Of a stretch of DNA of 64,000 bases, positions 37,201 through 46,593 are shown one piece after another. This DNA is from Aristolochia californica (taxonomy: Eukaryota; Streptophyta; Magnoliopsida; Piperales; Aristolochiaceae). Both the position numbers and the translations under genes were made by a program. The stretch spans positions 29,823,208 through 29,887,207 of the forward strand of contig JARWKL010000009.1 of NCBI GenBank assembly GCA_029961685.1. The letters are read 5' to 3'. The notes beneath the pieces are model-generated. The model did not search any database and was not told the DNA's origin. It saw nothing but the letters and a program-made list of their open reading frames with translations. Position 1 is the first letter of the stretch; each line of letters begins with the position of its first letter.

Positions 37201-38951
37201 CCATATTGGAGTAGTTGTTGATCTACCTTATGGTTGGATAGATAAATGTTAGGATTTCTGCGGTTATTTTTTGACAAAGTTAGTGGAATAAATAAAAAAA
37301 CTTATTATTCAGAATCCCATTTTTTTTTTTTTTTTTGCAATGGCTTGAAGGAGTAAGCATTATTTGTGGAGAAGAAGCAATAAATTGGGGTTTATCAGAA
37401 ACAATGTGTGGGTTTATCAGAAACAATGTGTCGAGCTTCTAGAATCCAAGAGGATTTTTGTAAAGTTGATCATTATGCGTGTGACGAAAGATTCGATTGG
37501 GAAGTACAGTGGCAAAAAGGAGTCTTATTAAGTTGTTATTTAGTGTGAATAAGTGAAATGATGGAACTTGTAAGAATTATCCAACATGCTATAGTAGGAA
37601 TTTTGGGAAGGGTCTATGAGAATTCAGAAGTGCGGCATTCCAAATGGAATGATTTTGACTATCGATTCATTAGTAAAAAACCTTTGCCTGCTTTTGGATT
37701 GTCGAAACAAAATTTTTATTAAGAGTAGGAGCCCCTAAGGCAGAGAGGAATTCTTTTGGTAGGAGATAATAGTGTTTTTCCTTGGAGATGGAAAATTCGT
37801 CCTCCAGGTTTCATCAATTTGCAAATCTTCTTCAGTTAATTAAAAGAATGAAATTGGCTGATATCATGACTATACTAGGTAGTATAGATATCATTATGGG
37901 AGAGGTTGATCATTGAAATGACAATCGATATGACAGAAATACAAGCTATCAATTTTTTTTTCCAGATTAGAGCATCTAGAAGAAGTCTATATCCATATAT
38001 CTATATTGGGAATCACAATCGGAGTACTCGTGATTGTGTGGTTGGAAAGAAAAATATCTGCAGCATTACAACAATGTATTGGGCTGAATATGCTGATCTT
38101 TGGGAAGTCTTCAAGCTCTAGCAGATGGGACTAGGCTACTTTTAAAAGAGAATTTTCTCCCATCTGGGGGATATCAATTATTCAGTATCAACCCGTCTAT
38201 AGTGGCCATATCCATTTTTTTAGTTATTTTGAAATTCCTTTAGGTTATCAACTTGTTCTGGCTGATCTTATTAGAGGTGTTTTTTTTTATATGGATTGCC
38301 ATTTCGAGTATTGCCCCCCATTTAACTGCTTATGTCAGGATATGGATCAAATAATAAATATTCCTTTTCGGTGGTCTATGAGCTGCTACTCAATCAATTA
38401 ATTATGAAATACCATTAACTCTATGTGTGTTATCAATATCTCAACGTGTGATTCATTGGAACATCAACTTTACCTTACCCCTTTGTTTTAGGAAAGAAGG
38501 TTGAACATACTGATTGAATAAATATCTTCATTTTTCTTTATTCATCACTTGGCCTGATGCACTAAACCAGATGTATGTACAATGTATGCAAGTTTGCATA
38601 TATGTAGAATAACCGGCTTTTAGAAAGAAAAAAAGGCATAAATAATGATGGCATTTTGATTAACCAACTCCTTTTAGCAGGAAGGAGAGTTGTATGCTCG
38701 AGAAAATGGGCTTTACTTCTCAGAAACGTCAGCTAAAACTGCACAAAACGTGAATGAGCTATTCTACGAAATAGGTAAGTTGATACCACTTATCTTGTCC
38801 TTTTCTATATTATATCACGTTGAGCATGAATTACTTGTCACTGTTAGCAGCAAAACGAGTAGCAGAAGCTTGCCCCTCACGAACTGCTGGCATAAAGCTG
38901 CAAAATGGAAGCCAAGAAAGAGGGAGAAACCTATTCTGTTGCTCCCTGTAA
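31250..38951 (+). CDS. RABF2: Rab5-type small GTPase (RABF2 subgroup)
   Basis: Seven exons, all in phase: 31250-31282, 32015-32092, 32218-32385, 34297-34345, 35289-35362, 38681-38774 and 38851-38951 (597 nt, 198 aa). All nucleotide-binding motifs are intact: P-loop GDMGTGKT (15-22), effector region ending in [11 protein letters not shown] (38-48), WDTAGQE (62-68), NKAD (121-124) and ETSAK (149-153). The effector loop is typical of Rab5, and the C-terminal pair of cysteines (195-196, CCSL end) is a double geranylgeranylation site, so this is the conventional RABF2 (RHA1/ARA7-like) type rather than the N-acylated RABF1. Rab5 proteins act on early/multivesicular endosomes and vacuolar sorting. 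The gene is stretched by large introns holding a LINE piece, an hAT-like MITE and plastid DNA. A second copy of its last two exons lies downstream (43605-43875), so a transcript could in principle splice to either. Confidence 0.95.
31434..31525 (+). mobile_element. Truncated TRIM copy in Rab5 intron 1
   Basis: The sequence from TGTTAAGAATAT onward matches the LTR of the TRIM at 16964-17287 over about 75 bp (shared TTTATTAGTT and GAAAGAGGCTT), followed by CACAAAAAAGAGGGG like the TRIM interior. The rest of the element is missing. Confidence 0.65.
33396..33670 (+). repeat. Local tandem duplication in Rab5 intron 3
   Basis: A block of about 145 bp beginning AAATCTAAATTCCTGTCAAA (33396) is repeated at 33542. 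The second copy lacks about 20 bp near its end. Both contain CATGATCATTAACCATTAAT. It is intronic with no evident function. Confidence 0.8.
36300..36600 (+). pseudogene. LINE (non-LTR) retroelement 3' fragment
   Basis: On the plus strand, with breaks, the segment reads like the end of a plant L1-type reverse transcriptase [16 protein letters not shown], then a spacer, then [18 protein letters not shown], which matches the start of the RNase H domain carried by plant LINEs. It is isolated inside Rab5 intron 5 and cannot be functional. Confidence 0.6.
36606..36926. mobile_element. Possible hAT-like MITE
   Basis: A 321-bp segment opens with TAGGGGTTGGCATGGGTTGG and closes with ACAATGCCCCCCA, an imperfect inverted terminal repeat with GGGTTGGGTTT/CAGGTCGGGTT-like subterminal blocks. 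Flanking 8-mers TATATCTG and TATATGTA agree at 6 of 8 positions, as a decayed hAT target duplication might. It has no coding capacity. Confidence 0.55.
37341..38570 (+). pseudogene. ndhH-ndhA: Nuclear plastid DNA insert: ndhH 3' end and ndhA exon 1
   Basis: Read across frameshifts, 37341-37916 corresponds to the C-terminal part of plastid NdhH (landmarks [41 protein letters not shown], and the end DIIMGEV). It is followed at once by ndhA exon 1 (about 37906-38445; [31 protein letters not shown]), and then by GTGTG at 38446, the 5' consensus of the ndhA group II intron. Gene order and spacing equal those of the plastid ndhH-ndhA operon, so this is a direct DNA transfer. It is broken by many indels, including a 22-bp internal duplication near 37385-37430. 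It lies in Rab5 intron 5 in gene sense; the right edge is approximate. Confidence 0.9.
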
Positions 38952-39088
38952 GTTGCTGAAAAAAAGGATGTCCACTGGGAGCTGATGGTTCATGAACAGC
39001 GTGGCCTGACTAGAACTGGTGGTCTTGAGAAGCTAGCTCCCTCTTTGCTGTATATTTGAAAATGTATATCTCCCTGTGCCACTTGAAA

Positions 39089-39320
39089 CTAATCTTTATG
39101 AATAATTGCGTATTGAAAGTGTGAGTCGCATCTTTTTACAGCTTTTGGTCGATTCCTGCATATGAATGAGTTAGGATTTAGTGAGCCTCTAAAACAGACA
39201 CCGGTTTTGTTACTTACAACCGAATAATCTTCTTTCAGCCATGGAAATGACCAGCAGCAGTGAATCAAAACCAGATATTTGAGGAGAATGTTTGCCATAG
39301 CCATGATGATGTTCCCTTCA
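39089..39320 (-). pseudogene. Decayed LysM-protein gene (copy 1)
   Basis: The minus strand from 39313 resembles exon 1 of the intact LysM gene at 40754-40841: ATGGC-GCAAACATTCTCCTC, then CTGCTGGTCATTTCCATGGC, then an ATTCGGTTGTAAGT donor. A frame break splits the signal peptide into two frames. An acceptor-like ATATGCAG near 39160 is followed by a short frame with RCDSHFQYA, faintly like the CDSVYGV start of the LysM domain, ending in the 3' flank of Rab5. The LysM core is absent. Confidence 0.55.
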
Positions 39321-40470
39321 CTCTTGAGAGCCAAGAGGAGAGCCAAGGAGAGGAGAGATCAAGCAATCCAAACTCTATTCTCTCCTTCCTATTTTGGATA
39401 TTCTTCTTTTCTTTCTCTTTCTCTCACTTAGAATATATTTGCAACATAAACCACATTGTCCAATATTTCACTTCTCATCTTTTGTATTATTATTTTTGCA
39501 TCTTATTCTACAATTTAAAGTAAGACAAAAACCAAAATCAAGCTTTTAAAGCTAGCCCCTTGTTTGACTCGAGCCTACATGGTTTCTAGAGTAAACCCAT
39601 TCTCATCCAATGAAACAAATGAAAAACCTGTCTTTGCTTTATGATTTGTTGGATCTATTGGATTTCGAAGAAGAACTTACACAAAGAAGAAAATAAAGAA
39701 AAGGAAACCTGAATTAAACTGATGTAGGTATGAATGAAGAGATCATTAGGATATTGAACTATAGTATCGATAAATCCAAATTCATATTTCTCTTTCCGAG
39801 TTTACCAAAACTTTCCATGATTTTGTTAATAGATTTCACTTGCACGACAAGCAAAAAAGTGATGAATTTTATATGTCTTTATAAAAAATAAGCTTACTAA
39901 AATTCGTTGTATGTTATCTTATAGATGTCTGAAGGCTGGTAAGCGATAACGGGGATTATATGAAACATGAACTCCTTGTGATGATATGACTATCCTTTCT
40001 ATCTTTTCAAGGAGGTCCATAGAGGATCAAAGAAATAAGTGAAGCGATCGAAGTTAGTCATAAAGAGCAAGTTGAAGTGCAGATAGGATATGACAGTGTA
40101 ACATATTTAGGGCCTAAACAAACACCTGGATCAAGTGATGGAGGTGACCTGTATCGCCCCTTCTCTCCCAACACAATGAGAAGGTGAAGAGTACCCCCTC
40201 CCCCTTCATTTTTTTTTTTTTGAAATTAACAATATTTTTACTTCAATGAAGTATGCTTCTATTTTTTTTTCAGATTGAAACAAAACCAAAGGGTAACAAC
40301 AATAATATTTAAAAACTGAAAGTAAATGCAATAATCAATTTCATGTAGGAGCAGCATTTATTCACGAATACACGAAAGGATACTTATACGTATCCAATAC
40401 ATGGAATCGTAGTCTTCTTCTTAACAACTTAGTAATAGGTTTAATCCTCCTGACGAGTGAAAAGCTGGGG

Positions 40471-40841
40471 TCAGTTGAGATGTCCTTCAACACAGAGCCA
40501 TTGCCCCACAAAGAGGGCATCACAGTTGAGGTTGGGGTTGAATCCATTGAAGAGTTCAGTCGTGACGTTGAATGCTTGTGCTACATCAAAGCAGGTGTCG
40601 CCTTGTTCTACTCCATAAACTGAATCGCACTCAGGCGCCACATCTTTCTTTCCAGAACCGAAACCAACTGCATCCAGGAAAGAAAATAACGTCATGAGAG
40701 AGAGGCGATGAAGGTAAAGCATGCTGAGTACAAGCTAAAAAGTAGTGTCTTACAACCGATTTGTCTTCCTTCCGCCATGGAAATGACGAGTAAAAGAGAG
40801 AGCATCAGAACCAAACTGAGAAGAATAGTTGCCTTGGCCAT
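40471..40841 (-). CDS. Small secreted LysM-domain protein, copy 1
   Basis: Two exons, 40754-40841 and 40471-40667, joined in phase (285 nt, 94 aa). Residues 1-23 are a clear signal peptide (Leu/Val/Met-rich, ending near MAEG). The mature part holds one LysM domain of about 48 residues beginning at CDSVYGVEQGDTCFDVA and ending GQWLCVEG, with cysteines that can pair. LysM domains bind N-acetylglucosamine polymers such as chitin or peptidoglycan. Very small secreted LysM proteins of this form exist in plants, where an apoplastic or defence-related role is suspected but not settled. A TATAAATA box lies 76 bp upstream of the ATG. Copy 2 (45453-45823) encodes the same protein. Confidence 0.88.
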
Positions 40842-40916
40842 TGTTCTTTCACTACTCTCTCCTTACCTGTATGTGGCTTCCCTCAACTCTTCTGACCACC
40901 ATGAAAGACCCCTTCT

Positions 40917-40924
40917 TATTTATA
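40917..40924 (-). promoter_or_regulatory. TATA box of LysM copy 1
   Basis: TATAAATA on the minus strand, 76 bp upstream of the LysM start codon; conserved unchanged in the duplicate at 45899-45906. Confidence 0.65.
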
Positions 40925-41598
40925 GTTAAAGCTAATTGCATGTACGCCATGAATCCCGTTATTATTTATGCTAACAATGAGGAGAGGCCGGCTTCTCTCT
41001 GGCTTATGCTCTTTCTCTTGTAATTTATTCTTTATTTTGTATTTGTTGATTCTCAGAAATGCATTCAGGATAGGATTCAAGAAGCCTGCAGGTACCTGAA
41101 AAAGATCTCCGAACACAAGCAAACTAGCTGCTTTCTTTTCTTTTAGGCTATCTATCGCCATCCTTAATTTTTTCCGCCTACTAATCAATGTTTTTAGAAG
41201 TGGAAAGCTTGCAGGTAACAGTTACTTTTCTCTTCTTTTAGAGCTTTGTCGTCTCTAATCTTTTTTTTTTTTTTGCCTACTCTTTGATATTATGAGAAGT
41301 GGAAAGGTTTCCTTCTTTTTTTTCCCCTCCCACAATTATATAAATTAGGGACCTTTATAAGTGGATGATTTATTTAATTAATAAATAACTAAAAAGTCTT
41401 ACTGCTAATAATTAAAAAATAAAATTTTTTTCAGAAGCAATTATAGGACATATGAAAAAAAACCAATTTTTTTAGTAATAATTGAATTTGTTTTTCACCC
41501 TCTAAGGTTTATACTTTTTTGCAAGCTCACGATTGGAGTTTTATTTTTATTTTTCATAAAAACTCTTTACTTGTAGATTGTTTTTTCTCCTCAAGGGG

Positions 41599-43508
41599 TG
41601 TTAATTTCTAGGGCCGACACATAAATACAAAAGATTTTAAGGGAAAGACTGAAGAGAAGAACTCTAGCTCTTGGGAGAGGGAAGAGAAGAATCCAAGGGA
41701 GAGAAAGAAGAGAAAAAGAAAGTGAGGTGTATGGACGAATGTGAGCCAAGAGGAAAAGGCTTGAATGCTCTACCCTATGCTTTGAAGTTGTATTTATAGT
41801 GTTGTGAATGTATTTACAATGACTACTATGCCCATAGGGCTACATACTTTAAAAGGAAAAAAAACATAAGAGGATATGCACCTGCTTGCATAATTATAAA
41901 TTTATAAAAATTTTATTGAAGTTCTCCGTATTTACTATCTATGCCACCCTTCTTTTAACACTCTCTCTCAAGTTAGTGTTTCTAACTTCACTTTACAAAT
42001 AATTTTGGTCAAGAGTTTTGCGTGCTTGTAAAGAAATTATAATCTTGTGTAGCTTGAAAATGAAATTTTGATTGTTTTGCTTTGGTTCATCTTGCTTTTA
42101 ATCTTCATCTTGTTCTCATCTTGTCTCCCCATTGGATATTTTAGTCACATAAAATTTGATTACCACAATACGTAGAAATTTTCATTATCGGTTACCTCTT
42201 TCTTCTACTTCTTATTTTATTTTCCCCCCTCAAGTTGGGGATCTCATTGTTTTTTTTTTTACAAAGAAACCTACTTTACACAGCATAAAGGTAAGAGAAG
42301 AAAAATTACTCCTAGCCGCACGACAAAACTCCATATACTAGTCAATAGTCTGAAAAACACTCCGCTAAATTTAAATGGCAAAAAAACAACCTAACTTAAG
42401 ACACAACAAAGAGACTACTCACTTTTTAAGGGTAACTCAAATACAAATCGTTTCTTGGGTGAAGAATAAAAGACTTCGACTCAAGTTGGATGTTTGACAC
42501 ACTCGTATACTTTTAGATAGTGGGTCTAGGTATTATTTTAAAGTGATAAAAACACAAGATGATAAGCTAAATAAATATAAGAGGAAAACAACTTTTCACT
42601 GGAAGAATGCAATTATGCAACACTCATACTTCCAATTGAATCTAGACTCTGATTTTTTATTTTTTATTTTAAAAAAACTTGGGGAGACTTAACAAACTTG
42701 AGCAAGTATGTTTTTTGGGGGTTGAGCAAGTTTGACTCAAGAGGAAAATAAAAAAATAATTCCTCTATGAATATGATGATTGGGGAAACTTCAAAAAAAT
42801 CTCAGAAGGTTGTGAGCTGAAACATAATAATAGAAACTTTCTAAAAATAGATTTCTTATATAAGGCAATTACTTTTTCATACACCAATTTGGAAAAAAAA
42901 TATTGAAGAGATAAATTCTGGAATAAGGGAGATTTAGGACACCAATATATGGAATCTATAATTAGGTAATAAAACTTTCTAATTCAAAAATTTTAGACTT
43001 TGTAAAAAAGAAACTAAACTCATATAGAAAGATTTTTCATAAGGAAACTAATGTAATGTGAAATTAAAGAATGAAAGATTTTAAGGAAGGAAAAATACTC
43101 AAGTTGGTAAAATCTTGTCTAGACTTTAAAAATGAATAAGAAAGTCAATCAATGTTGGCAACTCAAAAAAATGAAACAAAAAAATAATAAATAAATAAAA
43201 TCGGCTTTAAATTCTGATTTTCACATGCAACAGGTTACTAACATAACCTTTGATTCTTCTCATGTGGATATCTTTCTCTGAAAGATCATATTGAGAAATT
43301 TTTTATTGGGATAAAAAGTAAACTCACATAGATTTCTTTTGAGATATAATTCTCAATATAACTTCTCAGTCATGTTAATACAAATTGTTCCGAAAGTTGA
43401 AGTTTCTGTTGGTACTTGAAAATTTTCTATTGTTTGACCTTTGCTATTCCAAATATCATTTTTTCTTTCTAGAATATGATTCCAACAATTCTTCTTGAGT
43501 TAAAATTT
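41599..43508 (-). mobile_element. LTR element, 3' part only (copy 1)
   Basis: The 3' LTR is 41599-41960. The interior follows to 43508, where the duplication junction cuts it. The flank AGGGG (41594-41598) is the same target sequence as in copy 2. The primer site and 5' LTR are absent here because the duplicated segment ended inside the element. Confidence 0.85.
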
Positions 43509-43604
43509 CTTCGAAGTTTGCATATATGTAGAATAACCGGCTTTTCGAAAGAAAAAAACGCATAAATAATTATGACATTTTGATTAACCAATTCCTTTTA
43601 GCAG

Positions 43605-43875
43605 GCAGGAGAGTTGTATGCTCGGGAAAATGGGCTTTACTTCTCAGAAACGTCAGCTAAAACTGCACAAAACGTGAATGAGCTATTCTACGAAATAGGT
43701 AAGTTGATACCACTTATCTTGTCCTTTTCTATATTATATCACGTTGAGCATGAATTACTTGTCACTGTTAGCAGCAAAGCGAGTAGCAGAAGCTTGCCCC
43801 TCACGAACTGCTCGCATAAAGCTGCAAAATGGAAGCCAAGAAAGAGGGAGAAACCTATTCTGTTGCTCCCTGTAA
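43605..43875 (+). pseudogene. Orphan copy of Rab5 exons 6-7
   Basis: Exon 6' (43605-43698) and exon 7' (43775-43875) keep frame, splice donor GTAAGT, acceptors and the CCSL end, but exons 1-5 were not duplicated. Differences from the parental exons include Glu to Ala at the first codon, Gly to Arg in the tail and several silent changes. It could serve only as an alternative 3' end for Rab5 through exon skipping of 38681-38951. Confidence 0.9.
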
Positions 43876-44012
43876 GTTGCTGAAAAAAAGGATGTCCACT
43901 GGGAGCTGATGGTTCATGAACAGCGTGGCCTGACTAGAACTGGTGGTCTTGAGAAGCTAGCTCCCTCTTTGCTGTATATTTGAAAATGTATATCTCCCTG
44001 TGCCACTTGAAA

Positions 44013-44244
44013 CTAATCTTTATGAATAATTGCGTATTGAAAGTGTGAGTCGCATCTTTTTACAGCTTTTGGTCGATTCCTGCATATGAATGAGTTAGGA
44101 TTTAGTGAGCCTCTAAAACAGACACCGGTTTTGTTACTTACAACCGAATAATCTTCTTTCAGCCATGGAAATGACCAGCAGCAGTGAATCAAAACCAGAT
44201 ATTTGAGGAGAATGTTTGCCATGGCCATGATGATGTTCCCTTCA
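44013..44244 (-). pseudogene. Decayed LysM-protein gene (copy 2)
   Basis: Duplicate of 39089-39320 with the same frame break in the signal-peptide exon, so decay preceded the duplication. Confidence 0.55.
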
Positions 44245-45452
44245 CTCTTGAGAGCCAAGAGGAGAGCCAAGGAGAGGAGAGATCAAGCAATCCAAACTCT
44301 ATTCTCTCCTTCCTATTTTGGATATTCTTCTTTTCTTTCTCTTTCTCTCACTTAGAATATATTTGCAACATAAACCACATTGTCCAATATTTCACTTCTC
44401 ATTTTTTGTATTATTATTTTTGCATCTTATTCTACAATTTAAAGTAAGACAAAAACCAAAATCAAGCTTTTAAAGCTAGCCCCTTGTTTGACTCGAGCCT
44501 ACATGGTTTCTAGAGTAAACCCATTCTCATCCAATGAAACAAAAGAAAAACCTGTCTTTGCTTTAAGATTTGTTGGATCTATTGGATTTTGAAGAAGAAC
44601 TTACACAAAGAAGAAAATAAAGAAAAGGAAACCTGAATTTAACTGATGTAGGTATGAATGAAGAGATCATTAGGATATTGAACTCTAGTATCGATAAATC
44701 CAAATTCATATTTCTCTTTTGTAGTTTACCAAAACTTTCCATGATTTTGTCAATAGATTTCACTTGCACGACAAGGAAAAAAGTGATGAATTTTATATGT
44801 CTTTATAAAAAATAAGCTTACTAAAATTCGTTGTATGTTATCTTATAGATGTCTGAAGGCTGGTAAGCGATAACGGGGATTATATGAAACATGAACTCCT
44901 TGTGATGATATGACTATCCTTTCTATCTTTTCAAGGAGGTCCATAGAGGATCAAAATTAGAAAATGGCCAATGAAAGAGTTATACATGGCCTAGAGTGCA
45001 ACAAGAGTTCAAAGAAATAAGTGAAGCGATCGAAGTTAGTCATAAAGAGCAAGTTGAAGTGCAAATAGGATATGACAGTGTAACATATTTAGGGGCTGAA
45101 CAAACACTTGGATCAAGTGATGGAGGTGACCTGTATCGCCCCTTCTCTCCCAACACAATGAGAAGGTGAAGAGTACCCCCTCCCCCTCCATTTTTTTTTT
45201 AAATTAACAATATTTTTACTTCAATGAAGTATGCTTCTATTTTTTTTTTTTTCAGATTGAAACAAAACCAAAGGGTAACAACAATAATATTTAAAAACTG
45301 AAAGTAAATTCAATAATCAATTTCATGTAGGAGCAGCATTTATTCACGAATACACGAAAGGATACTTATACGTATCCAATACATGGAATCGTAGTCTTCT
45401 TCTTAACAACTTAGTAATAGGTTTAATCCTCCTGAAGAGTGAAAAGCTGGGG

Positions 45453-45823
45453 TCAGTTGAGATGTCCTTCAACACAGAGCCATTGCCCCACAAAGAGGGC
45501 ATCACAGTTGAGGTTGGGGTTGAATCCATTGAAGAGTTCAGTCGTGACGTTGAATGCTTGTGCTACATCAAAGCAGGTGTCGCCTTGTTCTACTCCATAA
45601 ACTGAATCGCACTCAGGCGCCACATCTTTCTTTCCAGAACCGAAACCAACTGCATGCAGGAAAGAAAATAACGTCATGACAGAGAGGCGATGAAGGTAAA
45701 GCATGCTGAGTACAAGCTAAAAAGTAGTGTCTTACAACCGATTTGTCTTCCTTCCGCCATGGAAATGACGAGTAAAAGAGAGAGCATCAGAACCAAACTG
45801 AGAAGAATAGTTGCCTTGGCCAT
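45453..45823 (-). CDS. Small secreted LysM-domain protein, copy 2
   Basis: Exons 45736-45823 and 45453-45649 (94 aa) with the same splice sites as copy 1. The encoded protein appears identical to copy 1, with signal peptide and single LysM domain, whereas the intron and flanks show scattered substitutions (for example at the intron side of the acceptor and upstream of the ATG). Both copies therefore look functional. They come from one tandem duplication event. Confidence 0.88.
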
Positions 45824-45898
45824 TGTGCTTTCACTACTCTCTCCTTACCTGTATGTGGCTTCCCTCGACTCTTCTGACCACCATGAAAGACCCCTTCT

Positions 45899-45906
45899 TA
45901 TTTATA
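45899..45906 (-). promoter_or_regulatory. TATA box of LysM copy 2
   Basis: Same TATAAATA and same 76-bp spacing to the ATG as in copy 1. Confidence 0.65.
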
Positions 45907-46593
45907 GTTAAAGCTAATTGCATGTACGCCATGAATCCCGTTATTATTTATGCTAACAATGAGGAGAGGCCGGCTTCTCTCTGGCTTATGCTCTTTCTCT
46001 TGTAATTTATTCTTTATTTTGTATTTGTTGATTCTCAGAAATGCATTCAGGATAGGATTCAAGAAGCCTGCAGGTACCTGAAAAAGATCTCCGAACACAA
46101 GCAAACTAGCTGCTTTCTTTTCTTTTAGGCTATCTATCGCCATCCTTAATTTTTTCCGCCTACTAATCAATGTTTTTAGAAGTGGAAAGCTTGCAGGTAA
46201 CAGTTACTTTTCTCTTCTTTTAGAGCTTTGTCGTCTCTAATCTTTTTTTTTTTTTGTTTTGCCTACTCTTTGATATTATGAGAAGTGGAAAGGTTTCCTA
46301 TTTTTTTTTCCCCTTCCCACAATTATATAAATTAGGGACCTTTATAAGTGGATGATTTATTTAATTAATAAATAACTAAAAAGTCTTACTGCTAATAATT
46401 AAAAATATAATTAAACAATAAAAGATTTATCAGAGGCAATTATAGGACAAATAAAAAAACAATTTTTTAATAATAATTGAATTTGTTTTTCACCCTCTAA
46501 GGTTTATACCTTTTTGCAAGCTCAGGATTGGAGTTTTATTTTTATTTTTCATAAAAACTCTTTACATGTAGATTGTTTTTTCTCCTCAAGGGG

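Larger units (their letters stand above)
38590..43508. repeat. Tandem segmental duplication, copy 1
   Basis: This 4.9 kb unit is repeated at 43514-48464 with high identity throughout. It starts at AAGTTTGCATATATG in Rab5 intron 5 and ends inside an LTR element at GAGTTAAAATTT. It carries Rab5 exons 6-7, a decayed LysM copy, an intact LysM gene, and the 3' LTR plus most of the interior of the LTR element. Compared with copy 2 it lacks a 58-bp stretch near 40033. Confidence 0.97.

Noticed and set aside
37906..38121. ORF as a possible new small gene
   Set aside because: It is the start of plastid ndhA exon 1 within the plastid insert, soon broken by frameshifts.
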